Of a DNA stretch of 64,000 bases, positions 58,882 through 64,000 are shown in pieces. The stretch comes from Phytohabitans aurantiacus (GTDB lineage Bacteria > Actinomycetota > Actinomycetes > Mycobacteriales > Micromonosporaceae): positions 1 to 64,000 of the forward strand of contig NZ_BSDI01000046.1 of assembly GCF_027923225.1 (NCBI RefSeq), given 5' to 3'. Under the pieces are notes generated by a model that saw only the letters and a program-made list of their open reading frames with translations, had not been told where the DNA came from and did not search any database. The position numbers and the translations under genes were made by a program. Position 1 is the first letter of the stretch. The number at the start of each line of letters is the position of its first letter.

Positions 58882-60329
58882 GAGAACTCCACGCACACGT
58901 TGGTCACCTCGGAGTAGAAGTCGAGCGAGTGCCGGCCACCCTCGCGCCCCACACCGGACGCCTTCATCCCGCCGAACGGGGTACGCAGATCGCGCAGGAA
59001 CCAGGTGTTCACCCACACCAGCCCGGCGTCGAGGCGGCTCCCGGCGCGGTGCGCCCGCTTGACGTCGCGCGTCCACACCGTGGCGGCTAGCCCGTAGTCG
59101 CTGACGTTGGCGAGCGCGTACGCCTCGTCCTCGTCGTCGAACGGCGCCACGTGGCAGACCGGTCCGAAGACCTCCTCGCGGTTGAACCGGTCCGCACTGG
59201 ACAGTCCGGTGAGGACGGTGGGTTCGACGTATGCGCCGCCGTCCCGAGCGTCGTCGAACGACGGCACGCCACCACCGGTCACCACGGTGGCACCCTCGGC
59301 GCGGGCGAGGTCGTAGTACCCGAGCACCTTCGCGCGGTGGTCCCGCGAGATCATCGGCATGGTGGCGGTGGCGTCGTCGTGCGGCCAGCCGTGCGGCAGC
59401 GCGGCGGCGTGGGCGGCCAGCCGCGCCACGAACTCGTCGAAGACCGGCCGCTGCACGTACAGGCGCTCGGTGCACAGGCACACCTGCCCGCCGTTGGTGA
59501 ACGACGAGCGCACCGACCCGTCGATCGCCTCGTCGAGGTCGGCGTCGGCGAAGACCAGGCCGGCGTTCTTGCCGCCCAGCTCGAACGAGACCGCCTTCAC
59601 ACCGTCGGCGGCGGCCCGCATGATGGCCGCGCCGGTCGCTGACTCGCCGGTGAACGTGATGGCGTCGACGCCTGAGTGCCGGGTCAGGTACTCCCCCGCC
59701 GAATCGGGACCGAACCCGTGCACCACGTTGAAGACGCCGGCCGGCACGCCCGCCGCCGCAACGGCTTCGGCCAGTACGGAGGCGGACGACGGGGTCTCCT
59801 CGGAAGGCTTGACCACCACGGCGTTGCCACACGCCAGCGCCGGCGCGACCTTCCAGGTGAGCAGCAGCAGGGGCAGGTTCCACGGTACGACGACAGCCAC
59901 CACGCCCACCGGTTTGCGTACCGCGTAGTTGAGCATCCCGGGCGCGCTGAACGCCTCGACGGGCGCGGCCGCGATGATGTCCGCGAACGCCCGGAAGTTG
60001 GCCGCGCCACGGGGGATGTCGAGGGTGCGCGCCTGGCGGACGGGCTTGCCCGTGTCGGCGACCTCGGCGGCCACCAGGTCGTCGAAGCGGCGCTCCAACT
60101 CGACCGCGATCCGGCGGAGTACCGCCGCGCGGTCGCGTTCGCTGGTGCGGCCCCACTCGCCGCGCAGCGCCTGCCGGGCGGCCGTCACGGCGGCGTCCAC
60201 GGTCGACCGGTCGGCCTCGCACACGTCGGTGACCAGCTCACCGGTCACCGGGCTGTACTTGGGAAACGTCTTCTCCGAGGCCACGAAGGCCCCGCCGACG
60301 AAGTGCCTCAGCGCCGCCATGTCCGCCAT
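58878..60329 (-). CDS. 2-aminomuconic semialdehyde dehydrogenase (ALDH)
   Basis: About 483 aa, aldehyde dehydrogenase superfamily. VAVVVPWNLPLLLLTWKVAP (cofactor), AITFTGESATGAAIMRAA, SFELGGKNAGLVFADAD (general base Glu), NGGQVCLCTERLYV (catalytic Cys) and REEVFGPVCHVAPFD. By neighbours it oxidises 2-aminomuconate semialdehyde to 2-aminomuconate (NbaE/AmnC role). The start is ATG 60329 or 60320, both inside the 3' end of kmo. Confidence 0.9.
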   Translation of the reverse strand: MADMAALRHFVGGAFVASEKTFPKYSPVTGELVTDVCEADRSTVDAAVTAARQALRGEWGRTSERDRAAVLRRIAVELERRFDDLVAAEVADTGKPVRQARTLDIPRGAANFRAFADIIAAAPVEAFSAPGMLNYAVRKPVGVVAVVVPWNLPLLLLTWKVAPALACGNAVVVKPSEETPSSASVLAEAVAAAGVPAGVFNVVHGFGPDSAGEYLTRHSGVDAITFTGESATGAAIMRAAADGVKAVSFELGGKNAGLVFADADLDEAIDGSVRSSFTNGGQVCLCTERLYVQRPVFDEFVARLAAHAAALPHGWPHDDATATMPMISRDHRAKVLGYYDLARAEGATVVTGGGVPSFDDARDGGAYVEPTVLTGLSSADRFNREEVFGPVCHVAPFDDEDEAYALANVSDYGLAATVWTRDVKRAHRAGSRLDAGLVWVNTWFLRDLRTPFGGMKASGVGREGGRHSLDFYSEVTNVCVEFS

Positions 60330-61612
60330 CCCGCGAGTCCAGCGGCGGCCGCCAGCAGGGCCGCCACGCCAACCGCCTGATGCTGCCTCCGCACCCGCCG
60401 GCGCACGTCCGCGTACGGCGTCGTGGTGAACGACACCAGCTCGTACCGTGACACGTACCGGCCGGGCAGCGCCCGCTCCAGCGCGTGCTCGACGCCCTTC
60501 CCGACCCGGAACAGTGGCGAGGCGACCTTGTCACGCATCTCCACGAAGTTGTCCAGGGCCATCTCGGCGATCGCCTCCACGTTGGCCCGGCGGCGGCTCT
60601 CGTAGAGCGGCAGCGCGGCGGTCCAGTCGTCGCCGCACTCCGAAAGGCACCGGTCCAGCTCGACGCAGTCCTCGAACGCGCAGTTGGCGCCCTGCCCGTA
60701 GAACGGGACGATCGCGTGCGCCGCGTCGCCGATGAGCCCGACCCGACCGTCCACCACCCACGGTGCACAGCGGACGGTGCCGAGCCGGCCGACCGGGTTG
60801 TGCTGGTAGTCGTCGACCAGTGTGGGCATGAGCGGCAGCACGTCCGGGTAGTGCCGGCGGAAGTGCCGCTCGATGGCCGCCGGGCTGGAGAGCGAGGCGA
60901 AGCTCTCGGTGCCACCGTTGGGCCAGAACAGCGTGCAGGTGAACGACCGGTCCGGGTTGGGCAGGGCGATCATCATGGCGTTGCCCCGCGGCCAGATGTG
61001 GAGAGCGTCGGGCGGTAGGGCGAAGTCCCCACCGAGGGGCGGGATGGACAGTTCCTTGTATCCGTAGTCCAGGAAGTCGAGCGACTCGTCCAGCACCCCG
61101 TCTCCGAGGAGCTGGCCGCGCACCGCGCTTCCCGCGCCGTCCGCGCCCAGGACGACGTCGGCGCTGGCCTCGACCTTGCCCTGTGGTGTCTCGAAAACGA
61201 GAGGGTCCAGGCCGACGAGCTTGTGTTCGAAGAGCAGCCGCACGTCGGGCGCGGACGCGGCGGCGTCGACGAGCGCGCTGTTGAGCGTGGCACGGCTGAT
61301 CGAGTTGATGGCGCGGGTACCGTCCACACTGTACTGCTGGAAGTCGGGCGCGCCGCGCACCGGATGCACCATCCGGCCGCGCATCGGCAGCGCCTCCGCC
61401 ATGACCTGCTCGTCGAGCCCGAGGCGGCGCAGCGCGTCGAGCCCGCGTTCGCTGAGCGCGAGGTTGATGGAGCGGCCCCGCTCGACAGGAACGCGAGCCG
61501 TACGCGGATCGGAGCGCCGCTCGTAGACGGTAACCGCGTGGCCGCGCCGGGCGAGGAAACACGCCAGCAGGCTCCCCGAAAGCCCGGCACCAACCACGGC
61601 CACATCACTCAT
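60308..61612 (-). CDS. kmo: Kynurenine 3-monooxygenase
   Basis: 434 aa, FAD-dependent hydroxylase. VAVVGAGLSGSLLACFLARR (FAD, N-terminus), RGRSINLALSERGLDALRRL (KMO-specific), LGADGAGSAVRGQL and VGLIGDAAHAIVPFYGQGAN. It hydroxylates kynurenine using NADPH and O2. The last ~22 residues (AVGVAALLAAAAGLAGWRTW) form a hydrophobic helix with a basic end, suggesting a C-terminal membrane anchor as in mitochondrial KMO. ATGA overlap with kynU. Confidence 0.95.
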   Translation of the reverse strand: MSDVAVVGAGLSGSLLACFLARRGHAVTVYERRSDPRTARVPVERGRSINLALSERGLDALRRLGLDEQVMAEALPMRGRMVHPVRGAPDFQQYSVDGTRAINSISRATLNSALVDAAASAPDVRLLFEHKLVGLDPLVFETPQGKVEASADVVLGADGAGSAVRGQLLGDGVLDESLDFLDYGYKELSIPPLGGDFALPPDALHIWPRGNAMMIALPNPDRSFTCTLFWPNGGTESFASLSSPAAIERHFRRHYPDVLPLMPTLVDDYQHNPVGRLGTVRCAPWVVDGRVGLIGDAAHAIVPFYGQGANCAFEDCVELDRCLSECGDDWTAALPLYESRRRANVEAIAEMALDNFVEMRDKVASPLFRVGKGVEHALERALPGRYVSRYELVSFTTTPYADVRRRVRRQHQAVGVAALLAAAAGLAGWRTWRR

Positions 61613-62829
61613 AGTTGGTCCACCTCCGCGCGTACTGCCTCGGCGGCGCGCCAGCAGTCGTGGTAGGTCGAGTAGAGCGGTACCGGAGCGAGCCGCACGA
61701 TGTCAGGCTCGCGCTCGTCGGCGACCACGCCGTGGTTGTACCGCAGCGCCTTGGTGAGGCCGGCCGCGTCGGGCACGCGCACCGAGACCTGGCAGCCACG
61801 CCGGCCCGGCTCCCGTGGCGTGACCACCAGCCGCGGATCGAGCAGGTCCATCAGGTACCCCGTGAGCCGCAAGCTGCGCTCGCGCAGCGCTTCCATGCCG
61901 ATTGTGTCGAAGATGGACAGTGACGTGCGCACGGGCGCCATCGCGAGGATCGGCGGGTTCGACACCTGCCACGCGTCGGCGGTGGCCGGCGGGCGCGCGA
62001 CCGGCTCCATCCGGAAGCGCGTCGCGGGATCGGTGCTCCACCAGCCCTCGAAGCGCGGCAGCCCACCTGTGACGCTGGAGGTGTGTCGTTTGTGTACGAA
62101 CGCACCGGCGACCGCGCCCGGTCCACTGTTGAGGTACTTGTACGAGCACCACGCCGCGAAGTCGACGCCCCAGTCGTGCAGCCGCAGCGGCACGTTGCCA
62201 GCGGCGTGCGCGAGGTCCCAGCCGACGACGGCGCCCGCCTCCTGCCCGAGCGCGGTGATGCCCGGGATGTCGCGCAGTTCGCCGGTGCGGTAGTCGACGC
62301 CGCCGAGCAGCACGAGCGCGGTCCGATCCCCATACGCCGCAAGGGTTTCGCGGATGTCGACGCTCCGGATGACGGTCTCGTCGGGGTCCAGCCCGTGGAA
62401 GCGCGCCTGGCTGCGCACCGCGTAACTGTCCGACGGGAAGAGGCCCTCCTCCACGACGATGCGGGTGCGGTCGCCGCGCGGGCGGTAGAACGACACCATC
62501 AGCAGGTGCAGGTTGACGGTGAGGGAGTTCATCACGACGGTCTCGGTGGGCAGCGCGCCGACCAGCCGGGCGGCGGGCTCGCGCAGTTCCTCGTGGTACG
62601 GGAGCCAGGGGTGCTCGCCGTCGAGGTGGCCGGCGACGCCGCGGGTGGCCCACGCGTCCAGTTCCGCGAGCACGCCGGCGCGGGTCGCCTTCGGTTGCAG
62701 CCCCAGCGAGTTGCCCGCGAGGTAGGCAGCCACGGGATAGCGGCCGCCCTCGGCGGGCGGGATGTGAAACAGCTCCCGGTGGCCGGGGTCGTCCCGGTCC
62801 CTGCGCAGAGCGTCGTCCTGGCCCCGCAT
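61609..62829 (-). CDS. kynU: Kynureninase
   Basis: 406 aa, PLP-dependent fold type I. It cleaves 3-hydroxykynurenine to 3-hydroxyanthranilate and alanine. AAYLAGNSLGLQPKATRAGV, VVMNSLTVNLHLLMVSFYRP, VVGWDLAHAAGNVPLRLHDW, FAAWCSYKYLNSGPGAVAGA (Lys that binds PLP) and RFEGWWSTDPATRFRME. The ATG overlaps the kynA stop by 1 nt (TGATG). Confidence 0.95.
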   Translation of the reverse strand: MRGQDDALRRDRDDPGHRELFHIPPAEGGRYPVAAYLAGNSLGLQPKATRAGVLAELDAWATRGVAGHLDGEHPWLPYHEELREPAARLVGALPTETVVMNSLTVNLHLLMVSFYRPRGDRTRIVVEEGLFPSDSYAVRSQARFHGLDPDETVIRSVDIRETLAAYGDRTALVLLGGVDYRTGELRDIPGITALGQEAGAVVGWDLAHAAGNVPLRLHDWGVDFAAWCSYKYLNSGPGAVAGAFVHKRHTSSVTGGLPRFEGWWSTDPATRFRMEPVARPPATADAWQVSNPPILAMAPVRTSLSIFDTIGMEALRERSLRLTGYLMDLLDPRLVVTPREPGRRGCQVSVRVPDAAGLTKALRYNHGVVADEREPDIVRLAPVPLYSTYHDCWRAAEAVRAEVDQL

Positions 62830-63650
62830 CACATCGCCGTCCGCGCCGACCACAGCTCCGGGAACACGACCCGGGCCATGCTCCGCATCAGCCAGGTGGT
62901 GCCCGCCGAGCCGCCCGAGCCGGGCTTCGCGCCCATCGTGCGCTGCACCGCGACGAGGTGCTTGTACCGCCAGTCGCCGAATTGCTCCGCGACATCCGTG
63001 AGCACCTCTCCGAGCGCCCTCAGTGCGTTCTCGGGGCGATCGTCGCGATAAATCTCCTCCCAAGCCGCCTCCACGGCTCGGTGCGGTTCGTGCTCGCGCG
63101 TCCGATCGGCGTTCAGCGCGTCCGGCGGTATGTCGAAGCCGCGCCGGGCGAGCAATGCGATCACGTCGTCCCAGACGCTCGGCGCGTGCAAAGCGTCGGA
63201 CAGTTCGCCGTACAGCTCGGCGTGGCGCCGGAACGGGCGGATCACCGACTCGCTCTTGAGCCCCAGCAGGAACTCCAGGTGCCGGTACATCGCGGACTGG
63301 AAGCCGGACGCCTCGCCGAGCGCGTTACGGAAGCGGTTGAAGTCGGCCGGGGTCATCCACCGCAGCCCGCGCCAGGCGGCGTTGAGCGCCTCCAGGTCCA
63401 GGACGGTGCGCCGCAGCGGTGCCATCGCGCCCCACACGTCACCGTCGCGGAGCAACTTCTGCGTCTCGCGCAGTTCGAAGCGAGCCAGCCCGAAGTACAG
63501 CTCCATCACCTGGCTGACCACCAGGAACGACATCTCGCCTGGGTCCTTGGTCAGCGGCTGCTGGAGCGTGTGCAGCGTGCTGGCGTGCACGTAGGTGTCG
63601 TACGGAACCCGGTCGTCGAAGTCCAGAGTGGGTCCTGTCACCCTTCCCAT
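62829..63650 (-). CDS. kynA: Tryptophan 2,3-dioxygenase
   Basis: 273 aa, haem enzyme that opens the indole ring of tryptophan to N-formylkynurenine. DTYVHASTLHTLQQP (distal His), MSFLVVSQVMELYFGLARFE, FQSAMYRHLEFLLGLKS, and C-terminal DWRYKHLVAVQRTMGAKPGS (proximal haem His) with GGSAGTTWL. First gene of the leftward kynurenine operon. No formamidase (kynB) gene follows in this operon. Confidence 0.96.
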   Translation of the reverse strand: MGRVTGPTLDFDDRVPYDTYVHASTLHTLQQPLTKDPGEMSFLVVSQVMELYFGLARFELRETQKLLRDGDVWGAMAPLRRTVLDLEALNAAWRGLRWMTPADFNRFRNALGEASGFQSAMYRHLEFLLGLKSESVIRPFRRHAELYGELSDALHAPSVWDDVIALLARRGFDIPPDALNADRTREHEPHRAVEAAWEEIYRDDRPENALRALGEVLTDVAEQFGDWRYKHLVAVQRTMGAKPGSGGSAGTTWLMRSMARVVFPELWSARTAM

Positions 63651-63760
63651 CCTCGCGCCGTACGCCGTGTGCTGGAATGCCGGTTCAACGGTCGTTTAGC
63701 CTGGTGACCAAGGGATCGACAAGCGGATCGGCGAGATCACTTAACGAACTGAAGGTCGCC

Positions 63761-64000
63761 GTGGATGACATGGACTGGGCCCTACTGCGGGAGCTCCAGG
63801 CGGACGCCCGGCTGTCGTACAGCGAGCTGTCCCGCCGCGTGCACCTCTCGCCGCCGGCGGTGGCCGAGCGGGTGCGGCGGCTGGAGGAGGCGGGCGTCGT
63901 GACGGGATACCACGCGCACGTCGACCTGACCAAGGCCGGCCGGCACGTGGTCGCCATCATCCGGATGGCCTGCTACGGCGCCCGCTGCGTACTGCGCGAC
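63761..64000 (+). CDS. Lrp/AsnC-family regulator, 5' part
   Basis: 80 codons, cut by the window end. It reads MDDMDWALLRELQADARLSY, then SELSRRVHLSPPAVAERVRR and LEEAGVVTGYHAHVDL: the AsnC-type helix-turn-helix and the start of the ligand-binding (RAM) domain. GTG 63761 has GAAGG upstream; ATG 63770 is alternative. It is divergent from kynA across 110 bp, so it is the likely tryptophan- or kynurenine-responsive regulator of the operon (inference from position). Confidence 0.88.
   Translation, partial: MDDMDWALLRELQADARLSYSELSRRVHLSPPAVAERVRRLEEAGVVTGYHAHVDLTKAGRHVVAIIRMACYGARCVLRD

Noticed and set aside
1..64000. tRNA, rRNA or riboswitch genes
   Set aside because: No T-loop-like GTTCGA cloverleaf, rRNA core sequence or convincing riboswitch element was noticed. 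A covariance-model scan would be decisive.

Overview
The window is very GC-rich (roughly 70% by eye), uses many GTG starts, packs its genes into operons with 4-bp start/stop overlaps, and carries typical high-GC actinobacterial genes: a SecA2, a GpgS-type glucosyl-3-phosphoglycerate synthase, CBM2 exoenzymes and a CebR-like operator. This points to a soil actinomycete, most likely Micromonosporaceae; I cannot name the species.

Layout. 1-75 is the 5' end of an IS3-type transposase gene. 671-7372 holds a NarL-type two-component system divergent from an ABC exporter, then an SDR, a methyltransferase and a sulfotransferase. 7460-21389 is housekeeping and cell-surface metabolism: lpd, secA2, two sugar oxidoreductases, gpgS, a GT4 glycosyltransferase, a DinB-like protein, an EamA/NIPA-like transporter and a GCS2-type ligase. 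These genes are separated by non-coding stretches filled with a palindromic repeat whose core is GATCAAGGGC.

21446-42134 is a defence-like island with two divergent operons. The leftward operon encodes a COG1112 helicase fused to a phospholipase D nuclease (the Mokosh type II layout), a DUF2075 ATPase, a coiled-coil protein of unknown family, a P-loop-degenerate protein and a BrxD-like (DUF2791) ATPase. The rightward operon encodes a vWA protein, a Ser/Thr kinase with zinc ribbon, a UPF1-like helicase, a winged-helix protein with a HEPN-like RNase motif, a coiled-coil McrB-like AAA+ ATPase and a zinc-ribbon protein with a weak DUF2357-like segment. Six genes overlap end to end, so this is the best candidate for an undescribed conflict or stress system. 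A tyrosine-integrase relic lies between the operons.

42772-50930 carries a membrane-anchored cyclophilin, larE/larB/larC for the nickel-pincer cofactor (no larA in view), two CBM2 exoenzymes sharing a CebR-like operator, and an aldo/keto reductase. 50980-55427 is a non-phosphorylating L-fucose or L-rhamnose catabolic operon with its GntR regulator; the dehydratase step is missing. After an LtrA-like protein, 56910-63650 is a seven-gene overlapping kynurenine operon (kynA, kynU, kmo, semialdehyde dehydrogenase, RidA-type deaminase, 3-hydroxyanthranilate dioxygenase, ACMS decarboxylase) divergent from an Lrp/AsnC regulator cut by the window end.

I saw no tRNA, rRNA or CRISPR array.
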